DNA of 64,000 bases. It comes from Sphagnum compactum. Taxonomy: Eukaryota; Bryophyta; Sphagnopsida; Sphagnales. The notes under the pieces were generated by a model, which worked only from the letters and a program-made list of their open reading frames with translations, was not told the DNA's origin and searched no databases. The stretch is from the NCBI GenBank assembly GCA_965153455.1, contig OZ234497.1, forward strand, positions 11,904,001 through 11,968,000. The letters run 5' to 3'. Made by a program: the position numbers and the translations under genes. Below are positions 1 through 15,200 of this stretch, in pieces (positions within the stretch are counted from its first letter, which is position 1; each line of letters begins with the position of its first letter).

Positions 1-226
1 ACAAATTAATAAAAAATCCAAATGTAAACATTTAATGGAAATTGGGATTTTGGACTTAGGTTAAAAGAAACTTTCCCTTTGCGACCATCATTCAATATTA
101 TGATATGTGCTCGTGTGCTCATCAACACAGGCCACACTAGTGTCTTTTTTTAATGGAATTTTGTAATTCTTGGTTTGGAAATGGATTAATTTGATGGTAT
201 TATTTGGAGTAAATTCAAAATATTAT

Positions 227-251
227 ATTTATTTATTTATTTATTTATTTA
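227..251. repeat. (TTTA)n microsatellite
   Basis: Short run of TTTA units ending about 17 bases before the splice acceptor of the first visible dynein exon. It overlaps where a polypyrimidine tract would normally sit. Confidence 0.8.
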
Positions 252-268
252 CCTCACAACATTTGCAG

Positions 269-3200
269 GTAAGATGGAGGGAAAGTGCAGCTGATATAGA
301 GAAAAAACGCAAGTTATTAGTTGGTGATGTATTTTTGTGCGCGGCATGTGTTTCTTATTATGGGGCATTTTCTGGACCATACCGTGCCATTCTTGTGGCC
401 AATTGGATCAAAAGAGCCATAGTATATACACACTAATAACCTAAACTTTTCTCGTGAACACATTTTAAACCAATTTCAATACTACCATTTAATGCTCACA
501 TTTTTCTCAAAAGTAATCAACCTTGAAATATTTTTTCATCCACAATTATTATTTGTCACTAGAAAATAGAGTTATGAGCATGTGTACCTATGTCGTGATG
601 TTTCAAATTAACTATAGGTTGGTTAAGTGACCAAATGCACAATAAAATGTGACCAAGGAAACTATCGTATTCATGTTCAATAAAATTGTGGAGGGTGTTA
701 TTTATCTATGTTTTAAAAATTGTTGACATTTTCTTGATTTTAAAACTCAAATTACAAAGAATGATTTTTTTAAAAAAAATTAGTTCATTCTTTTGAGCAC
801 ATACATAATGCCTATCTACAAATTTCACTACAAGAAAGAACTTGTCCCTTAATGCAAATTGTGATTCTAGCATGTTATGTGGGGTGAATGTCAAGTGTTG
901 AATGATTAGTGAAGAAAATACCTTCAAAATATTAAATTAGGGTTGACATGTAATTTCATTGTGAATTAATATTTCAGTTTTACTTTGAATGGTTGGTTTT
1001 GTTATATAGGAATCTGGAGTTCCATGTTCGGAAAATTGCACTTTGAGATCTATTCTTTCGACACCCGTAGAAGTTCGGGAGTGGAGTATATGGGGTCTTC
1101 CCACCGATGATGTGTCGGTCGATAATGCCATCCTTGTCACCCATGGGCGACGGTGGCCATTGATGATCGATCCACAGGTGTTGTTATTGCATAGTTCCAT
1201 ATTGTAATACCCTCATGGAAATGGTAGAATGAGCATATGGGTCAGGTTTTTTTTTAATTTAATAAAAATGTAATATCAACATTTTGATGAAATTTTGCCA
1301 AAAAAGAAGAAAAAAAATTAGTACAATTTCCACTAAAATTGAACAAAAAATTCTAATTTTTTTGGTCAAAAAAGTGACAAAATTAGTCCCAAAAACATCA
1401 CTAGGGTGTGATGGATATGATGACCATGTAAACAATGCAAATTTGCATTAAAGTGAAAATATCAAAAAATTCCTTGATTAGATGATGTGATTTACATATT
1501 TGCATTAACCAATTTTTGATTTTGTGATAACTTTAATGTTTTTTTTAAATTAGTGAAATTTACAACTCTATAACTAATCTCCAGCTTTAAACATAAGCCA
1601 AAATATCATCATCTTTCAAAAATCCTCATATAAAAATAAGCCTATTACCTAGGGGTAAAAATCCCTTTAAGCTACTATACTCTATAGCGAATCTAAACAC
1701 AATATCCTTGCCTTGGTAGGCAAGGCTAAGCAAAATACATTTGGCAAATGGCAGATGTAAACTTGTGCTCAATTTGAAAATGGAAGTATCTACAATATAA
1801 ATATATTAACAAGGGGTGTGTCACACTGTGGCCTTGCCATTAACATTAAAAAGTATTCTAAGGCAAAAGAAGAATTATGGAAATTCAAATATTTCACCAT
1901 GCAAATATATAATTGTCAAAAAAAGAAACCTCTAAATAAAGAAACCAAAATCCTTCAAGATATCATAACTCTATAACTAATATCTCAAGTTTCAACACAA
2001 GCCAAAATATCATCTTTCAAAAATCCTCATATAATAAAATTAGACCTATTATTATTACCTAGGGCCAAAATCCCTTAAGCTACTATACTCTATAATGAAT
2101 CTAAACACTAACAATATCCTTGCCTTGGTAAGCAAGGCCAACAAAAATAAAAAATGAATAGTCATCCATATGTGTTCAAAGCTCAAATTGCATATAAAGT
2201 GGCTGTGATCTAGGCATGATGCACACACAAGCAAAACCATCACAAATGGCTATGAATGGAAATTAACTTGTTTTTTTTCCTCAAAACAATTTTCTTTAAT
2301 TTTTAAAGTGACTCTTGGCCCAAGTATATCAAACCTCATGTAAGGTCGGTCACCCATCCCCATAATGTTCCAATCAAAGTAGGCTTAACAAACACGCATA
2401 TAGAGTGGCTTATTGAAACCAAAAGTGGAGTGCTGGGCACCATGGATTATGAGGGTTAGGGCACCATCACATCTAAAGAAAACAACTATCTTAATATATA
2501 GCTATGGTCAATTGAGATTGATGCAATATGCTATGAAACAATCACATAAACAAAAGGTAGAATTATTAAGGTTTAATTCCTTTAGCACAACATAATAGTT
2601 CACCATTAATTGGTAATATTGAGAATATCATGATTCATACGTAACATGGGGGACTCCATTGGGATTAGTGTGGACATGAACCAAGAATTTGTGGCTTAAG
2701 ACAATAAGAGTGGGATGAATGTAGGCTCAAGCCAACGGTTGGATAAAGGCAATGGAGGCCAAGAACGGGTTGCGAATCCTACGTCTTACGGATGCAAATC
2801 TTTTGAGAACATTGGAAAGTAGTATACGTATCGGTAATCCAGTGTTATTGGAAGACATCGGTGACACTCTTGACCCTGCTTTGGAGCCGATATTGCAAAA
2901 ACAAGTAAGTTTTTCATAGGTATATATATGTATTATCAATAGCTTTATCATCATTTTAGTTTATTCAACTACCATAGTACCTTGGTGGTTTCGGCACAAA
3001 TTAAATTTTTTTTATTTTTATAAATTAAAAAATTGACTTATTATTTCAAATAATTCAAATTTTCTATAGTTAGACTTGAACCATATTTATGGAGGTGCAA
3101 TATTTCATATTGTTCCTTATATGAAATAAATGGAATAACTATTAAATGAAGTGTTTCATATTTCATTTAAAGAATACCATATTTCATAAGGAAAGTTCAC

Positions 3201-6200
3201 ATCAAACTTTCATGCATTTTTCATTTCATGATTGCTAGATAAACAAACCTAGCAAGCGGCTTCATAATTTTGATCTTATGCAAAAAGGCTCAAAATACCA
3301 ATTAGAGGTATTTTGCTGCAATTGAAGTTGAGTTTGAAATAAATCGTTTGTCTTGCAACATAAATGGTAGTTTCATTTTGTGAGTGCCAATTTCATAAAA
3401 ACAAACTATGCTCGAGGCCACATACATCTTTCCACAAATAATATTGTGCTCAACTAGATTATTATTGCCAACTTGCATTCTTATTTTCTTCATCCAACAA
3501 ATGATATTTAAATTTTGATAAAATGGGAGAGATTCATACAAAACACTTTAATAACTTTAATTCATTTTCAAATCTTAATTTCTTTGGGTTAAACGCACCT
3601 TCATATTTGACCTTGGATGATTCCGATATTATTTTTGAACTCTTTGTACTGGAAATGGGCCATTTTATCGCTTAGGAAGATATGAAGTAAAAAAAGGGGT
3701 GGGTCATCCGGTGGCCTTGCCATTTACATTAAAAAGTATCTTAAGGCAAAAGAAGAATTACGAAAACTCAAATATTTCACCATGCAAAAATATAATCTTC
3801 AAAAAATCCTCTAAAAAAAAAAACCAAAATCCTTCAAGATATTATAACTTTACAACTTATCTCAAGTTTCAACACAAGCCAAAATAACATGTTTCAAAAA
3901 TCATCATACAAAAATAGACCTATTATTATTACCAAGGGGCCAAAATCCCTTAAGCTACTATATTCTATAATGAACCTTAAACACATTAGGGGCCAAAATC
4001 CCTTAAGCTACTATACTCTATAATGAACCTAAACACATTTGGGGCCAAAATCCCTTAAGCTACTATATACTCTATAATGAATCTAAACACAATATCCTTG
4101 CCTTAGTAGGCAAAGCCAATAAACCAAGGAATTGAAGAGAGGCAAGAAAGGAACAATCCCCCTAACTAAGTTGTTGTCTTCCCCTTTGGTATGGAATTGT
4201 TTCTTCCAATTAGGTGTTTGAGAAAAAAGGGAGGTGGCTAATAAGGTTAGGAGACACCGATGTGGATTACGACCCCAATTTTAAGTTGTACATGACCACG
4301 AAGATGTCGAACCCGCATTATATGCCCGACGTTTGCATCAAAGTGACGCTCGTCAACTTCACGGTCACCATGAAGGGCCTCGAAGATCAACTCCTTGGTG
4401 ATGTCGTCCGCAAAGAACGCGCGGACCTTGAGGAACAAAACGACCGTTTAGTCGTCTCCATTAGCTCCGACAAGAAGCAATTGAAAGATCTCGAGGATAA
4501 GATCCTTAAACTTCTCAAAGAAAGCGAAGGAAATATTCTCGATGACGAAGTACTAATCAACACGCTAAACACGTCAAAACTTACGTCGGGCGTTATTCAA
4601 GAGCGCGTAAAGCAAGCGGAAATCACCGAAAAGGAAATCACAAGTGCCCGAGAGCTTTATCGAGTAGTTTCAAACCGAGGATCGATTTTGTATTTCGTGA
4701 TCTCGGATCTTGCGTTGATCGATTCCATGTACCAATATTCGTTAACTTTTTTCAACCATATTTTCAATACGTGTATCGACGTGAGCCCGAAGAGCGACGA
4801 GCTCGACGTCCGCCTACAAATTTTACGGACCTTCATGACCGAATATTTGTATTTTAGTGTGAGTCGAGGTCTCTTCGAGGAACATAAGTTAACATTTTCA
4901 TTTTTGATTTGCACAAGTATTATGCGGTATAGTGGCGAAATTAGCCCAATAGAGTGGAATTTCTTTTTATTCAGTGGGGCAGGTGCAATGCCCAAGGAGG
5001 GTGCATTGCCAAACCCAGCCTCTCATTGGATCCCAGAGCCCACTTGGACTACTTTGTGCCTCTTGGAGGACCTGCCTACCCTCACATTTACAGGATTAAC
5101 TCAAGTAAGTTCCAATATTCCAATAATCTAAATAACTCAAGTCATTTGTTAGACCAAACTTTGTTGAAGATGCAATTAATCAGAAATTCAATTTTTTTCA
5201 ATTTTCAATATAGAGAAAATGGCTAATTTTTCTTTCCACAAAATAGAATAATTGGTCAAATTTACAATATTTAAAAAACTCCCAATTCTTTTTCAAAAAT
5301 ACAACAAAATGTCTCGCAAAAAATAGATTTAGTGCAAGGAATTAAGATTAGATTTAATACATATAAAATGGATACAAAAATAAAATCCTTTTTTTTTTTT
5401 GGCATCATGGATGTGTGTACATGTCTAAAATTATTATTGAAAAAGTGTTTAACGGTTTAAACTATTGATTGTGCCCAATTTTTTAATATTTTAATAAAAT
5501 AATTGATTCACTTAATATTTGAATAATATTTGTGGCATTATTTGTGCTAAAATTTAGCTTAGGAATTTGAATTGGAGTTAATGAGTTAATGTTTTCTTTT
5601 GGTGCACCTTTTTTTTTTATAAAATGGTTTCAATTTTGTGAAATTCAAACAAACAACTTTTAAATTAGTTCATCCATTTATAGATGGACTTGTATGTATA
5701 TATATTGAATTGACCCATTTAAGTACTTAAATTCATTTGAGTTGTGTAATAAACTTTGTTCCCCATGTAAGTGTGCAAATAAGGGTGTTTTTGTTTTCCC
5801 CCAATTTTGTGACATATCAAAAACTTGGTAATTTTTTTCCCCCAAAAAATATTCAGAATAAATCTAATTTAAACTAGGAAAAACCCCCCCAAAATCCCAA
5901 ATTTGAGTTTAAAAAATGAAAAAAAAATTGATTAAAAAAACACCATAGGTGCAAATATTAAAATTTAAAACCATTGATTTTTTTATGCAGGACATAGTCG
6001 ATAGTTTGCGTGAATGGCCACCATTTTTCAAAGGGTCGAATCCGCAAAATGAAAAGTTCCCAGGACGCTGGCAGACGGGTATCGATGCGTTCCAGCGTCT
6101 CATGTTGCTCAAAGTGCTTCGAGGCGAAAAACTCGTGTTTGCATGTGAAGATTTCATCCGAAATATTATGGGGAACCAATTTATTGGGAGCATGCCGCTT

Positions 6201-9200
6201 CAACTTGAGAAAGTATTTGCCGACACGTCGTGCACAAACCCTATCATCTTCATCCTCTCGTCGGGTGCTGATCCGACGGGAATGCTTCAACGGTTTGGTG
6301 AGAAAGTCGACCGAAAGCCCGGCGAGAGGCTCCACATGATTTCTTTGGGTCAAGGCCAAGGACCCATTGCCGAGACTTTGATATCCAAGTCACGAATTAC
6401 GGGCGATTGGGTTTGTTTGCAAAATTGCCATTTAGCGAGTTCTTGGATGGCCACAATGGAATCCCTAATTGAAAAGTTTGTGCCTGAAAAGGATGATATT
6501 CATCCGGAATTCCGTTTATGGCTCACCTCCCTCCCCTCTCCAAAATTCCCAGTGCCTGTTTTACAGGTGACTTTTCTATTTTAATTATTTCACTTTAGTG
6601 TTAATGTTGCAAAATTTGAATCCCTAAATGTATTTATTCTAATACTTGAATAAGTAATTAACTTAGGGAAAATTTGCTATATATCCCTAGAATTTCATTT
6701 TCTTGCAATTTTAAAACCGACTGTGCTTCAAATTAGAAGAATGGTATGCTACATCGGTGTTTTTTTTTTTCAATTTTTTGATATAAAAATTTTGGTGAAT
6801 TTTTTCCATAAAAAATAGCACAATTAGTCAAATTTAAACTAGAAAAAAAAAATTCCAAAAATTTTCCCAAATTTTTCCATGGAAACAACAACAAATTTTG
6901 TCAAAAGAAAAAACATTGTGCTACATAGGCAATGGGCAGTTTATTATTTCTACTTTCCCCTGTACAAGAAAATGAAGATGGAAAACATATGGAGGTTGGT
7001 AGCAGTGATTATTTTGGGACAAATTTTGTGATTTTTTGACCAAAAAATTTGGGAAAATTTTGGAAAATTTATGCATTTTCTAGTGTAATTTTTCTACTTT
7101 TCCTTTTTTTAAATAAAAATAAAAAATAAAACTCTAAATGTTTTATGTCAAAAAATTGAAAGAACAAAGAAAAGGGGAAAAAAACCATGGTTGGGGTAAT
7201 ATAAAAGCTTGTCAATTCTTAACTTCCAATTTGGGGCGGCCATTTTGATGGTGAATTTTTTTGTTAATGTTTTGTTGTTGCACATATTCTTGAGGGGATT
7301 TGCGATTATAACACCTAAACATCACACATGGATGATTGTAGAATGGTATCAAAATCACAAACGAGCCACCAAAAGGAGTGCGAGCAAATTTGTTGCAATC
7401 GTATGCCAACATGACAATTGAATATCTCGAAGGCTGCACCAAAATAACACCATGGAAAAAACTCATGTTTTGCATATCATTTTTTCATGCAGGTTAATCT
7501 CAAAACACATATTGTAGTTCATTTGTTTCATGAACACCATGCAATTAAATTTGAGTTGAAAGCTCAAACATTTTATATGTATGTCTCGATACTACTACAT
7601 GTAATTTAGAACGTCAATTTTAGTTTTTAAAAAATTGAAAAGAGTCTCAAATCTTTTTCCCATGTAATGCAAATTTTCATTTTTTAAAAATTTAATTAGT
7701 ACTACCATTGTTTGAATATAGTGATCCAAGAGAGACGCAAATTTGGGCCACTTGGTTGGAATGTAAAATACGACTTCAACAATAGCGATCTCGAGTGTGC
7801 TATGTGGACTCTACATATGTTCCTTGAAGAACAAGCTGAAATCCCATGGCCTGCCCTCCTTTATGTAACAGGTATCATGCAAAAATGCAAAATGCTCAGC
7901 ATTCATTCATTATTGCCCTTATTATGCTTTTTATTTGCATAAGAACATCTATAGCCATATTTTGAAAAGCCCATATTTTATACCAATAAAAAATGCCCTT
8001 GGGTGAACCAGCACCTACACTGTTACTATGCATTTAAAACCGTAACAAAGCTATAATAAAATTTGGGTTGTTTCTTAACATTATAAGTATTGGGTTCTTT
8101 GAAGGGTTTTTTTTTTTTTTTTTGGCTAAATTTGGGTCCAATTTTGTGATTTTGAAAGTTTGGCAAAAATTTCCAATTCTTTTTAATTTTTTTCAAATTT
8201 TCACTTTATATATATATCACCAAAAAATTGTCATCACAACGTGAAAATTTGCCCCCCAAAAATTGTTGGTTCTTGGATTAAATCAGGGTCTTTGAGTCCC
8301 ATTTCAACATTTATCGAGTTTAAGAGGCCACACTCAAGAAGGTGACATGGTGAAGTTTATAAGTATAGGTGGTCATACAAAATGCTTAAATGATTTCAAG
8401 AAATTAGCAAATCAAAGTAGGACTAAATGTGCGGTGGCTTGGTGATTTAATAGGTGAGATAAATTATGGTGGACGAGTAACGGACGACCTAGATAGGCGA
8501 TGTCTCATGAGCAATCTTCGTCACTACTATGACCCAAGTGTTCTCGTTGATAACTACGCGTTCACGGTTTCCGGCACTTACATGTCACCTCCCGAAGGCA
8601 CCCATGATGAATACATAGATTATATAAGATCGCTACCTTCGACCGAAGGCCCCGACATTTTTGGGATGCATGAAAATGCAAATATCACATTCCAACTCCA
8701 AGAAAGTAGTAAGGTTGTAAACTCGATTATAAGTATCCAACCACGAGTGGGTATGTCGGCCGGGGGCAAAAGTCCGGATGAAATTGTGGCAAAGTTAGGG
8801 GCTACCATTTTGGAAAGCCTTCCCCAACCTTTGACACCTGAAGATACCCTACCTTCGGGGCCTTCATTAGGACCAACTACCCAAATGGACTCATTGGTTG
8901 TAGTGCTTTTTCAGGTGATGGAATTGGAGACTTTTGCCCTAACTAGGACTTTAGAGCTAATTGATATATTATTAAAATATTGAAATTCCCAAAACTTTAG
9001 CACCCTTAGTCAATTTTACAATAGGAAAAATTTCCAAAATTTTCCTAATTTTTTGGGTCAAAAGTGACAAAAATTCCAAAAAAATTCCTAATGTTTTAGT
9101 GAAAAGTGACAAGATTTGTCGATATTTTTTAAATCACTATTACCAAACCATTTTTCACTTGACATCACAAAAAAATTTGTGCATTACAGGAGTGTGAAAG

Positions 9201-12200
9201 ATTCAACAAGTTATTGAAGGTCATGCGGTTTACATTGGTTGAGCTTCAAAAGGCAATTAAAGGATTGGTTGTGATGTCGGCTGATTTAGAGAGCATGTTC
9301 CACAATTTCTTGTCTAATCAGGTAATTTGTTCATGCATCTTGCCATTGTTAACCCTAATTATTTGCATTTTCCTTCTCTATTTAGGAGAAGCTTGAAACA
9401 CCATAAAAACTAAGGCTGGTGGCACTTTCCTTTACTTCCCTTGAGCACAACTTGAGTATAAGATATCTTAAATACTCATATAATAGAAGGGCAAAAACAA
9501 ATCTCATTTTTGTTGGGTTTTTTTTTCCCTTGAAATTATCGTCAAGTAAAATTACAAGCCACTATTTTAAATTAAGACACTCACTCCTTTGTTAACACAA
9601 TATGTTATGACTACTTAATCGGATTAAATGGTGACTTAATCAAGTGTTACATTAAAACCTTGTATCATACACCTCATACAAATATAGCCTAGGTTTGCCT
9701 ATCCAACTCAAATAAGAAAAGCAATGATAATCACTAATGCAACCATGTGTAAGGTTGGGATAATCATCTTTACACAAGTCTTATAAATTCATGTCTTGAG
9801 TTGAAATTTAGATGAAGTTTTAAATTTCAGCTGAAGAGAGAAACGAACATAAACCTTGGTGCATGCAAAGTTTCACTAAACATAACATTGATAAATAAAA
9901 TCTTTATATTTGAATTAGTATGTCATTAAAAATTAAAAGTCTTTGAAGATTGAGGTACCAATTGATACCAACTCCTTTGTTATAAACATAAAAGTTTTAT
10001 GACTATTATCAATTTTCATTTATAAAAATATTCAAGTTAATTTTTGACACCCAACTTAATCAAGAAAAACAAACATGATCACTAATCTCAACATTCACAT
10101 ATATGATGCTTAGTTTTTCATAAATCTTAACTTGAACATTTAGTTTTATGTGTTGATGACAAAAAAAAATTTCCAAAAATCCTAACCTAGATTCAAGGGT
10201 GTGATAACAATTGTTTTTCCACATATCTTAAGCTAAATGTATAATTTAATGTTTGGAATTTAAATTTAGTGGAAAACATGTAAATTTAGACATTAAAGGA
10301 CTACAATTAAATATTTTCACTCTCCCATAAATAAGATTAACCATTTTGCTCTTGCACAAAAAGGACTAACAATTTTCACCCCCACAAAATCCATCATGAA
10401 CTAGTTCTGATGTTACCAAACTCATACCCCAAAAATCCTTCTCCTTTGTGCCTAACTCCTTAATCTAAACTAGCACATTTTGGATAGTTGGAAATGCAAT
10501 CTTAGATTCTCAGATATATAGGTGTGTAAGTACTTAGAATTCTGCTAGTTTAGGTGACCTATGGGAACCTATTGTCTAACTATGGCAACTTCAGATTTTC
10601 CCCCTCAAAATGTGACAACTTTGGCACATTTTTTCCCAAAAAACACTACAAGCCACCCCCAAAGTTTTGCACATGATGAACAACCTTTTTTTCATTTGAA
10701 CAATTGTTTTCACAATAGTAATTTCCTTTCACATGTTCATAGCATGAAAAGAATGTATTTTTGTTTGTATTTATTGTAACTTTTAGCTAGGATGAAAATA
10801 GATGGGGAAAATACATGCGTGTACATGTGTGCCATGAAAAAGATTGGAGAGGGGGTGGACCTTGAAATGTCATGTCTAACCATTGTGCTCATTTATTTGA
10901 AATACTTATACGATCGGAGGGTAGTGAAGGTTCTTTAACATCTTGTAACCAAAATATTCACGAATTGTTATATCCCAAAATGTGATCTCAACCCATGGAT
11001 AAGCCTAGTTGTTAGGTCATACCATGTGTTATAGTCATCCTTATCCCCAACCCTCTACCTTAGACCCTAAACCCCTTTCACCATGTATCCATGTTGGTGG
11101 AGACAACATTGTCTTTATCCCTAATTCCATACCTCTACCTTAAACCCTTATCTCACACCTTAAACTCAAAACGATATCGCTCAAACCCTTGTCACCAAAC
11201 CCATATTATGTATACAAACTTATTCTTTATCCCTACTTTGTACTAAATAGACCTTAAAATATTTTCACCATACCTCAGGCGCTCAACCCTAGATTGTAAA
11301 CCCTACTTAAACCATGACTCCTAAAGCTTGTCATCATACACTAAAGAAAATTGTCTCTTATTTATTCCTAATTCAATAACCTAAACCCTTCTCACCATAC
11401 CCATAACATAAACAACTTCAGTCTTTATCCTTAACACCATACCTTAGACCTTAAATCCATATATCCATACAATATACCCTAACCCTAAAAGCATTGTCAT
11501 ATGTACCTAATACCATTTTCACCACCACCAAACCAATATCCTAGTTAGGCTTTTGAGCCCTACTCAAAACAATAAACCCTTTTTTTGAAACAGCCAAAAC
11601 CTTAATTCTTCACCCATAATCCCTTAAAATTACATACAAAGTGGAATATTTCATGGTAAATTTTTATGTATGGAAACAATTGGGGTTTGAAGTCGAGGTA
11701 TTTTAGAAAAAGAACTTGAAGTTTCAAGTATGATCACTACAGTAGTACCTAGGCCGGTTAGCCAAATTTTAACTATTTTTTGGAATTGCTGATTTTTCTG
11801 AAAAATAAGGGTGTCACATGCCAAAATCTGAATGAAGCTCTCAAGCGCAATAGCTCCATTACTTAGTGTAATGTCGAATTGTAAACTATTATTATTAGTA
11901 TTATTATTATTATGGCTGAACATAAGTGACAAAGTATTATTATTATTATTATTATTAGGCACATTGCTGCTGAACCAGCCAAGGTACTGTGATAATCAAA
12001 ACATTCAAGGGTATGATAGTTACTATTTCCATATATCTTTACCCAAGTGTTTAAATTTATGTCTATAGTTTAAATTTAAATGAAGATCTAATTTTATATA
12101 CCAAAGGACTACCAAATGAATGATAGACCATTTTTCCATTGACATAAAAACAACTAAAACAACTCCTTGCACACAAAGGATTAACGATTTGCACCACCAT

Positions 12201-15200
12201 AAAATCCCCCATAAACCAACTCTAGATTTTATATTTTCTTTGGAGTCATATTGTTGGAAACTCATTGAAAAAGAATTCTACATATATGTAATTTGGATTC
12301 CAAATAATACGTAACACTATGATGGGAAATGAAAATTTGACAACCTAAAGTAGAAAACCCTAATTACATTGGAGTATGAATATTGTAATTTTTTGGTCAA
12401 TGAACAATAGATGAATGTAAAGTACATGATTGTGGGAGGAACCTCCCAAACGTATATTCACCTTTGGAACCAAAACATCTCCAATTATCTTAATAAAGGC
12501 AAAGGGTAAAATTCCCAATTAACATTTGGATCTTCTTCCTATTTACAAAATTTTGCATGAGAAAATATTGCTGAAAATTTAGGGGTTAAAATTGGTGTGA
12601 TTCAAATTTCTTTTCCCTTGTCATAGACCTTTTTCCTTTAGCATCAAGCCAATAGTCCCAAATGCTTGTGAATTCATAGCCACTTGCAAGTGGTCATATG
12701 GGTTCAATTCACCATTGGGCCACACTAGAACTTAAATATAAGTATATTTCACACACTATATATAATAGGTCATCAAGTCCACCCATTGAAAACACATGTT
12801 GACAACTAGGGCATTGCGTTGTCATACACTTATTAGAAAATATGGCTATTAGAAAATGACCTTGTTTGAAAGGATGCAATTGAATCTACTATTGGTAATT
12901 GACATTTTTTTTATGAAATGAATAATTAACTTCTAAAATTTGACCCAAAAAATTCACATTTTTCAAAGCTTCAATAGTTTAATAAATAAGTTAGAAACTA
13001 AATGGTATAAGTTGAGCTGGTGCTTTAGTAGTATGGACTCTAGAGGCAGAAGTTATTCCTTCCTTGGGGAGGTGATGAGATCAATTCTCAAGATTATGGC
13101 TTGATAAAAGTTTGATCATTTATTTATTTATTTATTTATTTAGTTATTCATTCATTCATTCTTTGGATTATTAGCCCCAACATTATAATTGGTAGGTCGT
13201 TACGGTTGGCAGGTATTATGGCATGCATGTAATTTGCATGGTTCACAAACTAATATACCCCTTAGTTCATCATGATTACAACTAATGTTGGCCGGTTATT
13301 GCTTTTTTCAAGACCAAGGTAGGTTATTTTTTATTTCTATTTTTGGCACCACAAAAAATATGACTAAAATTTTAAAATTTTTTAAATTATTCACTTCCTT
13401 GTCAATATTAATAATTCAATTATCAATTAAACAATGTTTTTTTGGTGTTACCCACCTATTATCCATAACCATTGGGAACTGCATTTTATATTGCATACCT
13501 ATGTGGAGGGTTTAGGTATTTCTCTTTTTAGGAGAGTTGCTATGACCTTATTAACCATAAGTGTGACCATGGGCTTGTGGTTCCTTTGAGCCTTTGTAGT
13601 AGCAAACAAGATTGGTGTATCCACATCCTTTAATTTCACAGCCAACAAGCCAATGAAGAAGAATATACTATATAGTTTTTGAGGATCCATATACTACATA
13701 CCTAGATCATTGACAAATGCTAGAATTTTCAACTTTCACAAGGAAAGCTTGAAGGTCAAAATACATTTAATCACATTTGATGGGCAAGTTTCAAATTATT
13801 CATTTATTCACCAAACATATTGACCTATGTATGAAACATACCTAGTTGATGTTCAGTATAACAATATCAAAATAGTACATCATATTCAACAAACATGTTA
13901 TTATAGTGATTAGTAACATCATTGACTTGGTAAATCATGACAACCATTTTTATTTTTATTTTTTCCATATTGAAATTTTGGTGAAATTTAACGCACAATT
14001 TGCAAAATTAGCAAATTTACACTTTTAAAAGAATTCCCAATTTATTTGTAGAAAAATAGTGAAATTTGACCCCAAGAAAACACTGATGACAACTATTGCA
14101 AGTTGTGATATTGAAAATTAATGCTAAATTTAATCAAGGTGTATCCATTTGAATTTTGAAATGTACATGTTTATAGGTTCCTACAATATGGGGGCCAGTT
14201 GCATACCCTTCATTGAAACCATTATCATCATGGATGGTCGATTATCAAAAAAGAATGAAGTTCTTTCGAGATTGGATAAAAGGCGGAAGTCCCAAATGTT
14301 TTTGGTTGCCCGGTTTTTTCTTCCCTCAGGTATATGTCCATGCATGAATTTTTCAACATGATATTAACCTCTCCCTATGAAACATCTCTAATGACTTATA
14401 ATCTACATCATGAATACAAACTAAAACTTGAAAATAAATAAGTAAAATGGGCAAGAAACATTAGCTATGAAATTTTCCATTTACATCATGAATTGACACC
14501 AAAACTAGTAGTGACACAATCCATTTATCCAAAATATGAAAATCAATAAGCAAATGGGCATGTATTTTAACAATGAGATTTTCCTTCATCATCATGAATT
14601 TACACTAAAACTACCAAAACATGAAAATCAATAAGTAGAAATGGGCAAGAAACTTAACAATGAGATTTTCCATTGGATTGAAAATGAAAATTTGAACATG
14701 TGTTATGCTTAATTGGATAACTCTTTCATATATATAAGAAGGGGTGCAAATGTAATCAATTCCAAGCTCTATAATAGCAAATATTGTTTAGGGGCATAGC
14801 AATGTTGTTTTTTCATACTAAACAAAACAATCTTAATACAAAAGTCAATATCCATTGCTAACATATGGTTTATTATAATTGTGAACAATTTATGATAACA
14901 TTGGAATCTATGTTCTATTGTTTCTACCCCTTCTAAAATGCTACTTCAATAGCATTTTTGACAATACTAATTTGCTAATCTTTTATAAGCCAATATAGCC
15001 TCTTTTACACATTAAGTGCAAAAAATGCCTCAATTTTATCACATGAAATTCTCATTCCAAAAAATTCAATGGTACCAAAGTAGTCCACCATGATTGACAT
15101 TGGTAAGTTTGAGGGACCATAACATTTGCTATTGGCAAGATGGTTAATTCAAATTATGTTGTTCAAGATAGACATTGTTCCATTTTTTGTATGTTTGTGA

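Noticed and set aside
826-837. CACTACAAGAAA, like a CACTA-transposon terminus (similar CACTACAAGAAC near 45949)
   Set aside because: No inverted partner or target-site duplication found within the window; 12 bases alone are not enough.
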